64,000 nucleotides of DNA from an uncultured Alistipes sp. (GTDB taxonomy: Bacteria; Bacteroidota; Bacteroidia; Bacteroidales; Rikenellaceae): positions 186,001 to 250,000 of the forward strand of contig CALLRW010000042.1 of NCBI GenBank assembly GCA_938014215.1, read 5' to 3'. The position numbers and the translations under genes are program-made. The notes beneath the pieces are model-generated. The model was not told where the DNA came from. It worked only from the letters and a program-made list of their open reading frames with translations, and ran no database searches. Positions 41,865 through 50,103 of this stretch are shown here, piece after piece; position 1 is the stretch's first letter; the number at the start of each line of letters is the position of its first letter.

Positions 41865-43370
41865 ATGAATATCTCTACCGAGCGAATGGTGCGGCGTTAT
41901 CTGATCTTCGTCGTCGCACTCTTTGTCAACGCCTTCGGAATCGCGTTGATTACCAAAGCCCTGCTCGGCACGTCGCCCATCACGAGCGTCACCTACGTGC
42001 TGAGCATGTTCACCCCGATGACCATGGGGCAGTGGACCATCATCCTCAATCTGCTCTTCATGCTGGGCGAGATCCCCTTCATGACCCGTCAGCAGATGCG
42101 CGACGACCGCCGGATCTTCCTGCTGCAGATCCCCGTCACGCTCTTCTTCGGCACCTTCATCGACTGCTCGATGGGGCTGCTCTTCTGGCTCGAACCGACG
42201 GCCTATCTGGCCAAGATCGTCAGCCTGCTCATCGGCTGCTTCGTGCTGGCCGTCGGCATCGCCCTCGAGGTGAAGGTCAACGTCGCCATGGCCGCCGGCG
42301 AATACTTCGTACGGGCCATTTCGCGCCGCCTGCACCGCGAATTCGGATACGTCAAGCTGGGTTTCGACGTCACGCTGGTCGTCCTGGCCTGCCTGCTGTC
42401 GCTGATCTTCCTCTCGGGGATCTACGGCGTGCGCGAGGGGACGGTCACCGCGGCGCTGATCGTCGGCCCGATCGTCCACTTCATCACCCCCTATTACCGC
42501 ATCCTCGACCGCTGGATCGGCGACACCTCGTCGCAGACGGCCGAACGCTCGGCCCGCCGGGCCGCCGAGGCCGCTTCGGCGCATGTCGTCATCACCATCG
42601 CCCGCGAGTACGGCAGCGGCGGCCATCTGCTCGGCGAGCGGCTGTCGCGTCTGCTGGGGCTTCGGCTCTACGACCGCGAGTTCATCCGCCTGGCCGCGCA
42701 GAAGAGCGGCATGACCGAGGAGTATATCCTCCACAACGAACAGTCGATCCCGTCGTTCTGGCTCAAGTGCATCTTCGCCCAGTCGAACGGCGCGCGGATG
42801 GATCGCAGCCTCTCGCCCGACGACGTGCTGTTCGTGGCCGAGAGCCGCATCGTGCAGGAGCTGGCCGCCCGCGAATCGTGCATCATCGTGGGGCGTTGCG
42901 CCGACTTCGTGCTGCGTGACGACCCGCGTATCGTGCGCATCTTCTGCTGCTCCGATCCGGAGAGTGCCCGCGCACGGTGTGTCCGGGAGTACGGCATCTC
43001 GCCCGAAGGGGCCGAGGCCGAGATCCGGCGCATCAACCGCAACCGCCGCACCCACTACGAATACTACACCGGCGAGCGGTGGGATGATCCCCACCGCTAC
43101 GATCTGACGGTCAATACCGGCCGCATGTCGCTCGACGATGCCGCGCAGGCCATCGCCAGCCTCTACCGCGAACGGGTGGCTGCCCCGGCTCCGCTTCATG
43201 CTGTCGATCCCGCCGTCGGTGCTGCCCGGACGACCGGTGCGGTTGCTGCCTCCGAGGCTGCCGGAACTGCCGGAACGGTTGCTGCCTCCGAGGCTGCCAG
43301 AACGGTAGCCGGAGACTCCTCAGCGGTATCTGCCGAAGAGAGCGCTCCCGGGAAGGATGCCGGGCGTTGA
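41865..43370 (+). CDS. YczE/DUF6198-like membrane domain fused to a cytidylate-kinase-like domain
   Basis: Residues 1 to about 215 form five or so membrane helices (RYLIFVVALFVNAFGIALIT, LLGTSPITSVTYVLSMF, FLLQIPVTLFFGTFIDCSMG and further segments), resembling the YczE/YitT-type family. From about residue 237 the protein is soluble and matches the cytidylate-kinase-like family: VITIAREYGSGGHLLGERLS, LYDREFIRLAAQKSGM, ESCIIVGRCADFVL and IRRINRNRRTHYEYYTGERW. The last 65 residues are Ala/Ser/Glu-rich repeats (VAASEAAGTAGT). I chose the ATG at 41865. The function of neither half is established in this setting. Confidence 0.85.
   Translation: MNISTERMVRRYLIFVVALFVNAFGIALITKALLGTSPITSVTYVLSMFTPMTMGQWTIILNLLFMLGEIPFMTRQQMRDDRRIFLLQIPVTLFFGTFIDCSMGLLFWLEPTAYLAKIVSLLIGCFVLAVGIALEVKVNVAMAAGEYFVRAISRRLHREFGYVKLGFDVTLVVLACLLSLIFLSGIYGVREGTVTAALIVGPIVHFITPYYRILDRWIGDTSSQTAERSARRAAEAASAHVVITIAREYGSGGHLLGERLSRLLGLRLYDREFIRLAAQKSGMTEEYILHNEQSIPSFWLKCIFAQSNGARMDRSLSPDDVLFVAESRIVQELAARESCIIVGRCADFVLRDDPRIVRIFCCSDPESARARCVREYGISPEGAEAEIRRINRNRRTHYEYYTGERWDDPHRYDLTVNTGRMSLDDAAQAIASLYRERVAAPAPLHAVDPAVGAARTTGAVAASEAAGTAGTVAASEAARTVAGDSSAVSAEESAPGKDAGR
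43240..43298. repeat. 36-base in-frame repeat in the tail of the fusion gene
   Basis: A 23-base block (CGGTTGCTGCCTCCGAGGCT plus CC) at 43240-43262 recurs at 43276-43298. The 36-base period equals 12 codons, giving two copies of VAASEAA-type sequence in the C-terminal tail. Confidence 0.85.
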
Positions 43371-43420
43371 TCCCGATTCCCCTTGCTTTCGACATGCTAT
43401 CGGGCGGGGTGTCCCGCATG

Positions 43421-43461
43421 AAAAAAACGCAGAAACCGGATCTCGGTTCCTGCGTTTTTTC
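43421..43461. terminator. Bidirectional terminator between the fusion gene and malic enzyme
   Basis: AAAAAAACGCAGAAACCG and CGGTTCCTGCGTTTTTT form a stem with T-runs on both strands, between two convergent genes. Confidence 0.85.
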
Positions 43462-43483
43462 GTATTCGCAAAGGGCTGGGGGC

Positions 43484-44764
43484 TTACTTGCCGTAGCGGC
43501 TGCGCAGCTCCTCGGCGTAGGCCTCCCAGTCGGTGATCACGCGGCGGGCGACGCCCGACTCCACGGCGGCACGCGCCACGGCGGTCGAGATGCGCGGCAG
43601 CAGTCGCGGATCGATCGGTTTGGGGATCAGGTAGGCGCGTCCGAATTCGAGCTTCTCGACGCCGTAGGCCTCGCGGACCGACTCCGGAACCGGCTCACGG
43701 GTCAGATCGGCCAGCGCATGGGCGGCGGCCAGCTTCATCGCCTCGTTGATCTTCGTGGCCCGCACGTCGAGTGCTCCGCGGAAGATGTAGGGGAATCCCA
43801 GCACGTTGTTCACCTGATTCGGGTAGTCCGAACGGCCCGTGGCGAAGATGATGTCCGGACGCGAGGCCATGGCCGTCTCGTAGGCGATCTCCGGATCGGG
43901 GTTGGCCAGCGCCATGACGATCGGGTTGCCGGCCATCGTGCGCAGCATCTCGGGTTTGAGCGTGTCGGCCTTCGAGACGCCCAGGAAGACGTCCGCCCCG
44001 TCGATCGCCTCGGCCAGCGTCGAGATGCGGCGCGTCGTGGCGAATTCGCGCTTCAGGTGGTTGATGTCCTCGCGGTAGATCGTCACCACGCCGTGGCTGT
44101 CGCACAGCGTGACGTTCTCGCGCCGTACGCCCAGCTCGACGAAGAGCCGCGCACAGGCGATGGCGGCGGCTCCGGCGCCGTTGACCACCACGCGTAGCTG
44201 GCGGAGCTCCTTGCCGGCGATCTTCGCGCCGTTCAGCAGAGCGGCCGAGGTGATGATGGCCGTGCCGTGCTGGTCGTCGTGCATGAGCGGGATGTCGAGC
44301 TCCTCGCGCAGGCGGGTCTCGATCTCGAAACACTCCGGCGCCTTGATATCCTCGAGGTTGATGCCGCCGAAGGTCGGGGCGATAGCCTTCACCGTGCGGA
44401 TGAACTCCTCGGGATCGGTCGCATCGACCTCGATGTCGAAGGCGTCGATGCCGGCGTAGGTCTTGAAGAGCATGCTCTTGCCCTCCATGACGGGTTTGGC
44501 CGCCAGCGGGCCGATGTTGCCCAGGCCGAGCACCGCCGTGCCGTTTGAGATGACGGCCACGAGGTTGCCCTTGCCCGTATAGGTGTAGACCTCCTCGGGG
44601 CGGGCCGCGATGGCGCGTGACGGAGCCGCCACGCCCGGCGAGTAGGCCAGCGAGAGGTCGTAGGGGGTTTCATGGGGTTTCGTCGGGACGACTCCGATCT
44701 TGCCGGGGTGCCCTTCGCTGTGGTAGCGCAGCGCCGCTTCGTCGAGTTTCGATTGGGTATCCAT
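43484..44764 (-). CDS. NAD(P)-dependent malic enzyme, short form
   Basis: Malic enzyme oxidatively decarboxylates malate to pyruvate. From MDTQSKLDEAALRYHSEGHP it is 426 residues, the length of the catalytic part alone. The phosphotransacetylase-like C-terminal half found in about 760-residue malic enzymes is absent. Seen are LAYSPGVAAPSRAI, MEGKSMLFKTYAGIDAFDIE, INLEDIKAPECFEIE, the metal site MHDDQHGTAIITSAALLNG and the Rossmann block VVVNGAGAAAIACARL. The -7 box TATATTTG (44816-44823) lies 51 bases upstream. A frame running further upstream is not coding. Confidence 0.94.
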   Translation of the reverse strand: MDTQSKLDEAALRYHSEGHPGKIGVVPTKPHETPYDLSLAYSPGVAAPSRAIAARPEEVYTYTGKGNLVAVISNGTAVLGLGNIGPLAAKPVMEGKSMLFKTYAGIDAFDIEVDATDPEEFIRTVKAIAPTFGGINLEDIKAPECFEIETRLREELDIPLMHDDQHGTAIITSAALLNGAKIAGKELRQLRVVVNGAGAAAIACARLFVELGVRRENVTLCDSHGVVTIYREDINHLKREFATTRRISTLAEAIDGADVFLGVSKADTLKPEMLRTMAGNPIVMALANPDPEIAYETAMASRPDIIFATGRSDYPNQVNNVLGFPYIFRGALDVRATKINEAMKLAAAHALADLTREPVPESVREAYGVEKLEFGRAYLIPKPIDPRLLPRISTAVARAAVESGVARRVITDWEAYAEELRSRYGK

Positions 44765-44815
44765 CTGTTTGCCTTTTTTATTCATACATATTCTCTTCCC
44801 AAAACGGGAATCCGG

Positions 44816-44823
44816 CAAATATA
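44816..44823 (-). promoter_or_regulatory. -7 box TATATTTG for malic enzyme
   Basis: TATATTTG fits TAnnTTTG on the minus strand in an A/T-rich gap; the start codon is 51 bases downstream. An overlapping TATTTG lies 11 bases further up. Confidence 0.5.
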
Positions 44824-44874
44824 GTACAAATATGTGGCAAACGGGGTGATTTTTTCGGATTTTTCGGCCAAACG

Positions 44875-45783
44875 TCAGAAATAGAACCGTACGCCGCCGC
44901 TCATCTGGAAGCGGAGGATGCCCCCGAGCGAGAGTTCGATGCCGTCGCCGACATCCGGCGAATTGAAGAGCATCCACTGTCCGCCGACCTCGGCCGAGAG
45001 TCCCAGCCAGCGGGTGAGCATCACCTCGACCGAGGCGCGTTCGTGAAGGCCGACACCGCCCTTGTGGGCCCGTGCATCGCCGTAGCCGCGGACGCAGAGC
45101 CCGTATCCCACGCCGACCGCCTCGCGGAAGACCAGGCGACCCCCCACACATTGTCGGGCGACGAACTCGCCGCCCACGTAGTGCAGCTGGATGGTGCGTC
45201 GCATGGCGTCGCGTTCGGCCGAGGTGAAGCCGCCCGAATAGATTACGCCCGCGCCCAGCCCCCGGCGGGAGGTCCAGTTGTAACCGGCCGTGATGTCGAA
45301 CCCTTCGTTCAGCGAACCGGCATCGCTCTGTTCGAAGTTGATGGTAGTCAGCAGGGTCAGGTAGCCCGCATTGGCAAAGATCGTATGCTGCGACTGGCGG
45401 CGCGGGGTGAGGCCGGGGCGCGTCGTGGCGGATGTTTGAGGCGTTGCGGTCTGCGGCGCGGGCACGGCGGTTTCGGCCGCACCGGTTTCGGATGTCGTGT
45501 ATTCGGGTGTTACGGTTTCGGATGTCGCGGGCGGATTCAGCGTGGCATCGGTTGTGGAAAGGGTGGCCTCGGCCGGGGTTGCATGAGGCGTTGCCGTGCC
45601 GGGTTCGGATACCGGGACCGTGCGTGTTTCGGCCGGAGTCTCTTCGCACGCGGACGGGGCTGTTTCGGGCGTCGGATTCGGCTCCGGGGTACGGGTGGCT
45701 GCACGAAGGTCGCATGTGCCGACCGCAAGCAGCGCTCCGAGGAGCATTGCGGTCAGAATCGGCTTCAGGGTGAGGCGGTTCAT
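44875..45783 (-). CDS. Outer-membrane beta-barrel protein with Thr/Pro-rich linker
   Basis: This 302-residue exported protein has a signal peptide (MNRLTLKPILTAMLLGALLA, cut near residue 29). A linker of about 100 residues rich in Thr, Pro, Ala and Glu follows (PNPTPETAP, ETVTPEYTTSETGAAETAV). The C-terminal 170 residues have alternating hydrophobic strands (HTIFANAGYLTLLTTINFEQ, GFDITAGYNWTSRRGLGAGV) ending in SGGVRFYF, the terminal aromatic of an outer-membrane barrel. I do not recognise a specific family. The long linker might cross peptidoglycan. It follows ruvB in the same direction. Confidence 0.75.
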   Translation of the reverse strand: MNRLTLKPILTAMLLGALLAVGTCDLRAATRTPEPNPTPETAPSACEETPAETRTVPVSEPGTATPHATPAEATLSTTDATLNPPATSETVTPEYTTSETGAAETAVPAPQTATPQTSATTRPGLTPRRQSQHTIFANAGYLTLLTTINFEQSDAGSLNEGFDITAGYNWTSRRGLGAGVIYSGGFTSAERDAMRRTIQLHYVGGEFVARQCVGGRLVFREAVGVGYGLCVRGYGDARAHKGGVGLHERASVEVMLTRWLGLSAEVGGQWMLFNSPDVGDGIELSLGGILRFQMSGGVRFYF

Positions 45784-45890
45784 TGGCTGAAGAGGTGTTG
45801 GTGAATGCGTGAGTGGGGGAGTGTCAGGCCCTTTTCAGAACGGGCCCGCACACCGGGCGGGATACGACGGCCCGGACGCAACGGCCCCCG

Positions 45891-46898
45891 TCAGAAGAGA
45901 GTCGCCTCGCCGCTGCCGGGCGGCGTGAAGCCCAGATGCTCCCAGGCCAGCGGCGTAGCCTCGCGACCGCGCGGCGTCCGCTTCAGGAAGCCCTCCTTGA
46001 TCAGGAACGGTTCGTAGACCTCCTCGATCGTGCCGGCCTCTTCACCCACGGCCGTCGCCACGGTGTTCAGACCCACCGGACCGCCGTTGAACTTCTCGAT
46101 GATCGTTCCCAGAATTTTGTTGTCCATCTGGTCCAGCCCCCGCGAGTCGATGTTCAGCGCCGAGAGGGCGATCCTCGTGATGGCCAGATCGATATGTCCC
46201 TCGCCCTTGACCATGGCGAAGTCCCGGACGCGTCGCAGCAGGGCGTTGGCGATACGCGGCGTGCCGCGCGAACGCAGCGCCACCTCGCGGGCGGCATCGT
46301 CGTCGATCGTGATGTCGAGAATCTGCGCCGACCGCCGCACGATCCCCGCCAGCACCGAGGCGTCGTAGTACTCCAGATGGCACTGGATGCCGAACCGCGC
46401 CCGCAGCGGCGAGGTCAGCAGGCCGCTGCGCGTCGTGGCGCCGATGAGTGTGAAGGGGGCCAGTTCGATCTGGATCGAGCGGGCCGAGGGACCCTTGTCG
46501 AGGACGATGTCGATCTTGAAGTCCTCCATCGCCGAGTAGAGATACTCCTCGACGATCGGGCTCAGACGGTGGATCTCGTCGATGAAGAGCACGTCGCCCG
46601 GATTGAGGTTCGTGAGCAGCCCCGCCAGATCGCCCGGCTTGTCGAGCACCGGGCCCGACGTCACGCGCAGCTGGGCCCCCATCTCGTTGGCGATGATGTT
46701 GGCCAGCGTCGTCTTGCCCAGGCCCGGAGGTCCGTGCAGCAGCACGTGGTCGAGCGAGTCGCCGCGCATGAGCGCCGCCTTGATGAAGACCCGCAGGTTG
46801 TCGACGATCTTCTCCTGTCCGGAGAAGTTTTCCAACTCCTGCGGGCGGATTTTGTTCTCGAATTCGAGGTCGCTTTCGGTATTGCGTACGATGGACAT
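45891..46898 (-). CDS. ruvB: Holliday junction branch-migration ATPase RuvB
   Basis: RuvB is the hexameric motor that moves Holliday junctions with RuvA. The 335-residue protein shows LRPQ-type ENKIRPQELENFSGQEKI, Walker A GPPGLGKTTLANIIANEMG, Walker B DVLFIDEIHRL, sensor IGATTRSGLLTSPLRARFG and the winged-helix end with GLNTVATAVGEEAGTIEEVY. I chose MSIVRNTESD at 46896-46898, which is 4 bases behind a perfect TATCTTTG box; five codons further up would fall inside the promoter. Confidence 0.98.
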   Translation of the reverse strand: MSIVRNTESDLEFENKIRPQELENFSGQEKIVDNLRVFIKAALMRGDSLDHVLLHGPPGLGKTTLANIIANEMGAQLRVTSGPVLDKPGDLAGLLTNLNPGDVLFIDEIHRLSPIVEEYLYSAMEDFKIDIVLDKGPSARSIQIELAPFTLIGATTRSGLLTSPLRARFGIQCHLEYYDASVLAGIVRRSAQILDITIDDDAAREVALRSRGTPRIANALLRRVRDFAMVKGEGHIDLAITRIALSALNIDSRGLDQMDNKILGTIIEKFNGGPVGLNTVATAVGEEAGTIEEVYEPFLIKEGFLKRTPRGREATPLAWEHLGFTPPGSGEATLF

Positions 46899-46902
46899 GA
46901 TG

Positions 46903-46910
46903 CAAAGATA
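46903..46910 (-). promoter_or_regulatory. -7 box TATCTTTG for ruvB (predicted leaderless)
   Basis: On the minus strand TATCTTTG is followed by CATC and then ATG. Confidence 0.65.
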
Positions 46911-46943
46911 CATTTTTTCGACGAATCCCGGCGCCGGCGGGTG

Positions 46944-46983
46944 AAAAAATCCGGCCCGCCATCGCAGGATGACGGACCGGATC
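46944..46983 (-). terminator. Terminator of the NigD-like gene
   Basis: ATCCGGTCCGTCATC and a matching GATGGCGGGCCGGAT arm form an imperfect stem on the minus strand, followed by TTTTTT. It sits between the NigD-like stop codon and the ruvB promoter. Confidence 0.75.
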
Positions 46984-47002
46984 GACAGCCGTCATGGAGT
47001 GG

Positions 47003-47713
47003 CTACTTCTCCACCGGCAGATCGATTTTCAGCTCCCGGTTGCCGTTTTCGCGGGTCGGGATCAGCAGGTTGATGCCCCGTTTGCCCTCGAGTTCGGCGG
47101 CCAGCGGCGTCAGGTCGAACGAGATGTAGTAGCCGCAGTCGGGGCCCTGGACATCACCCCCGTCGTTGTGCAGCACCACTACGTCGAGATACCCCTCCTG
47201 GCTCTGTGTGAACTCGGTCGTGCCGCTCTTGTCGACGGCCAGCGTGAAGTTGTGCAGCGAGTTGTTGCGGCAGGCGTAGAGGGCGTAGAAGGTCAGCCAT
47301 TCGCGCGTGAGGTTGAAGGTCTCGAGCTGGTAGCCCGTCCGGGCATCGCCCAGCTCCTCGAGGCGCGTCGCGTTGTCGACCACCTCCGACGTGCCGGTGT
47401 AGATCTCGTTGACAGCATAGAGGGCGATGTTGTAGCGGTAGCCCGGGATGCTCTCGCCGAGCAGCGAGAACCAGATGATGGCCCGCCGCGAACGGTCGGG
47501 ATCGGGCTTGTAGCCCGGCACGCGCGTCTTGTCGCTCGGGTAGAGTTTCTCGCCATTGTCGCGCAGGAAGTAGTAGTCGCCGCCGTCGAGCGGGCAGATC
47601 GTCGTGATGAGCGGGGTGTTCGTCGGATAGTCGCCGTCGTTGTCCCAGTCGTTGCAGGCCGTGAACCCCGCGGCGGCCAGCACGATCAGCAGAAATAGAG
47701 CTATTTTTTTCAT
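47003..47713 (-). CDS. NigD-like lipoprotein
   Basis: The 236-residue lipoprotein (MKKIALFLLIVLAAAGFTAC, Cys-20) resembles the NigD family of Bacteroidales. An N-terminal OB-like part (PLITTICPLDGGDYYFLRDNGEKLYPS) leads into a beta-sandwich (RRAIIWFSLLGESIPGYRYNIALYAVNEI). NigD-like proteins are found near cell-surface lipoprotein or fimbria-like genes; their role is not established. It is divergent from the ECF sigma gene at 47845, separated by about 130 bases. Confidence 0.8.
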   Translation of the reverse strand: MKKIALFLLIVLAAAGFTACNDWDNDGDYPTNTPLITTICPLDGGDYYFLRDNGEKLYPSDKTRVPGYKPDPDRSRRAIIWFSLLGESIPGYRYNIALYAVNEIYTGTSEVVDNATRLEELGDARTGYQLETFNLTREWLTFYALYACRNNSLHNFTLAVDKSGTTEFTQSQEGYLDVVVLHNDGGDVQGPDCGYYISFDLTPLAAELEGKRGINLLIPTRENGNRELKIDLPVEK

Positions 47714-47844
47714 AATCTCTCGATTTTGTGTTACCTTTCGTCCTCAAAACGGGAGAGAGCGGCAAATACTGCATGGCGAGGATAAATTTTTTTGTTCCGA
47801 TGCAGTCTTTTGCCCTGCCGCGCATTTATCAAGAGGAACAAGCG

Positions 47845-48402
47845 ATGCGGATGGAGGAACAGATACTGGCCGAGGGGTGCAGAAACGGCGACAATACGGC
47901 CCGCAGGGAGCTGTATGACCGCTACGCCGGCCGGCTCCTGGCAATCTGTATCCGCTATGTCGGCGACCGGGCGACGGCCGAGGACCTCATGCACGATGCC
48001 TTCCTCAAGATCTTCGGGGCGTTCGACCGCTTTACGTTCCGCGGTCCGGGATCGTTGCGCGGGTGGATCGAGCGCATCACGGTGAACGTCGCTCTCGAGT
48101 GGCTCCGCGGCCGCAACCGGCTCGGAACGGTCGAACTCGACGAGGGGCGTGCGGCCGGCGAGGTGGCCGACGAACCCGCGGCCGACGAGGTGGCCCGGGT
48201 GCCGCGCGAGGTGCTGCTGCGTTTCGTGGCGGAGCTGCCCGACGGCTACCGCACGGTCTTCAACCTCTACTGCATGGAGGGGATGCCCCATCGCGAGATT
48301 GCCCGCCTGTTGGGAATCAACGAGAAGAGCTCCTCCTCGCAGCTGTTCCGGGCCCGGACACTGCTGGCCCGTCGGGTCCGGGAGTATTTGAAGAGTCATT
48401 GA
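47845..48402 (+). CDS. ECF-family RNA polymerase sigma factor
   Basis: This 185-residue sigma factor has region 2 (ELYDRYAGRLLAICIRYVGDRATAEDLMHDAFLKIF, with the FTFRGPGSLRGWIERITVNVALEWLR promoter-melting part) and region 4 (LPDGYRTVFNLYCMEGMPHREIARLLGINEKSSSSQLFRARTLL, split here as family motifs). I chose MRMEEQILAEGCRNGD at 47845; an upstream extension has no sigma features. The next gene, 24 bases later, probably encodes its anti-sigma factor. A TACCTTTC, a one-base variant of the -7 box, lies at about 47731. Confidence 0.92.
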   Translation: MRMEEQILAEGCRNGDNTARRELYDRYAGRLLAICIRYVGDRATAEDLMHDAFLKIFGAFDRFTFRGPGSLRGWIERITVNVALEWLRGRNRLGTVELDEGRAAGEVADEPAADEVARVPREVLLRFVAELPDGYRTVFNLYCMEGMPHREIARLLGINEKSSSSQLFRARTLLARRVREYLKSH

Positions 48403-48426
48403 CGACGGGGATGGCTGGATGAATTG

Positions 48427-50103
48427 ATGAAGAATAACGAACATACGGATTGGACCGATGCCCTGCGCGATGCGCTGCACGACGCCGAGATCACCCCTTC
48501 GGAAGGGGGGTGGGAGCGGCTGCTGCGCGACCTCGACGGCGGGCAGGTTTCGCCGGTGGAGACGGCCGTTTCGGAACGGTCGGCTGCTTCGGACCGGCGG
48601 CAGACGCCCGTTTCCGGGTCGTTGCGGGAGGAACAGAGCGCTCAGTCTGTTCCCGGGTCCCTGCGGGGCGGTCAGCCGGCTCCGGAGAGCGTCCCGCAGT
48701 CGGCTCCGGAGAGCGTCTTGCAGCCGGCGGCCGAAGGCGGAAAACCGCGGTGGCGGATCCTCGGCCTGCGGATTGCCGCGGCCGCTGCGGTGGTGGTGAT
48801 CGCCATCGTGGGCGGCGAACTGCTGTGGCATCCGGACCGGACGGCCGGGACGATGCCCGAACTGGCCTCGGTCACGCCGCGTGAAGATACCGGAAGCGGT
48901 TCGCAACTTCGCGACGAGGTGGCCGAAGCCTCCGGATGGAGTCAGGGACCGGTATCCGATGCCGAATCCTTCCGGGGTGCCGGCACTGTGGCGGAGAGCT
49001 CCCGGCCGGCGCTGTTGGCTGCGGCCGATGCGGAGCGGGAGGCTTCTCGCGGTGAGTCGGCCTCGGTCCGGAAGCGGGTGACGACCCGTCTGGCGGCCGA
49101 GCCGGCCTCGGAACCGGCTGCTTCGGAGCAGCTGCATGGGGAATCCCGGACGGAGGGCGATCCGGCTGCTTCGGAGGCCCGGAAAGAGGCCGAAACAGCG
49201 GAGGAGCTGCGCGACGAAACGGAGTCGACGCAGGGTGCAGCCTCCCGGAGCGATTCGGAGATGGAATCGGGTAACGCCGTAGCACAGGAAGAGACGACGG
49301 CTGCAACGCGGTCTGCCGGGCATGCGGAACGGACCGAAGAGGCGGAGTCTCGCAACGGGCAGCGGGTGTCGGCACGTCGTCGGACGGCTTCAAAAGCGGT
49401 GCAACAGTCGTCGGACGACCTCTATGCCTGGGCCGACCCGGCATCCGAGGATGAAGAAACCGGTGCACCACGTCGCCGGCGAGCCTCGTTTTCGCTCTTT
49501 GCCGCCGGCGGAACCGCGTCGAGCGGCAATCTGCAGACGGCGGATTTCCTCTCCAGTCCCCCCACGGGCAATGTGTCGCCCTCGATCGTCGGAAACGGCG
49601 ACCGGTTCGGCCCGCTGGTCCGCGATGATTACAACGAAAGCTCCTTCCGCCACCACCTGCCCCTGAGTTTCGGACTCTCCGTTACGGCGGAATTCCCCTA
49701 CGGCCTCTCGATCGAGAGCGGGGTCAACTATACGCTGCTGCGCTCGGATGTGCGGCGAAGCTATTCGTCGCGCGAAATCAGCCAGAAGCTGCATTTCATC
49801 GGTGTCCCGCTGCGTCTGAACTGGCAGTTCGTCGAGCGGGGTCGTCTTGCGGTCTACCTGGCCGGCGGCGGAATGGTCGAGAAGTGTGTCTCGGCGCGTC
49901 TGGGCGGCCAGTCCGTCGATGAATCGAATCTGCAGTGGTCCCTGATGGGGGCCCTCGGTGCCCAGTATCGCCTGGGCGATATGGTCGGTCTCTACTTTGA
50001 GCCCGAACTCTCCTATTATCTGACCGATACGGAATTGCGTACGTCACGTTCGGATGCTCCCCTTACGCTGACGCTCCGCATCGGCGTCCGGTTGCTGTTT
50101 TAG
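48427..50103 (+). CDS. Predicted dual-membrane-spanning anti-sigma factor (Dma-like)
   Basis: The layout of this 558-residue protein is unusual. Residues 1-108 are cytoplasmic and begin with a helical WTDALRDALHDAEITPSEGGWERLLRDL. One inner-membrane helix follows (LRIAAAAAVVVIAIVGGELLW, split around residues 114-134). About 215 residues of Ala/Glu/Ser-rich linker come next. The C-terminal 200 residues have beta-barrel strands (SFSLFAAGGTASSG, LSFGLSVTAEFPYGLSIESGV, LTLRIGVRLLF). This fits the Dma anti-sigma type described in Bacteroides thetaiotaomicron, with an inner-membrane helix and an outer-membrane barrel. It is cotranscribed with the ECF sigma gene. Confidence 0.8.
   Translation: MKNNEHTDWTDALRDALHDAEITPSEGGWERLLRDLDGGQVSPVETAVSERSAASDRRQTPVSGSLREEQSAQSVPGSLRGGQPAPESVPQSAPESVLQPAAEGGKPRWRILGLRIAAAAAVVVIAIVGGELLWHPDRTAGTMPELASVTPREDTGSGSQLRDEVAEASGWSQGPVSDAESFRGAGTVAESSRPALLAAADAEREASRGESASVRKRVTTRLAAEPASEPAASEQLHGESRTEGDPAASEARKEAETAEELRDETESTQGAASRSDSEMESGNAVAQEETTAATRSAGHAERTEEAESRNGQRVSARRRTASKAVQQSSDDLYAWADPASEDEETGAPRRRRASFSLFAAGGTASSGNLQTADFLSSPPTGNVSPSIVGNGDRFGPLVRDDYNESSFRHHLPLSFGLSVTAEFPYGLSIESGVNYTLLRSDVRRSYSSREISQKLHFIGVPLRLNWQFVERGRLAVYLAGGGMVEKCVSARLGGQSVDESNLQWSLMGALGAQYRLGDMVGLYFEPELSYYLTDTELRTSRSDAPLTLTLRIGVRLLF

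Noticed and set aside
44765..45715. In-frame upstream extension of malic enzyme, over 300 codons
   Set aside because: It passes through the promoter box and overlaps the outer-membrane protein gene. The sequence has no homology-like features, and the start at 44764 matches family length.
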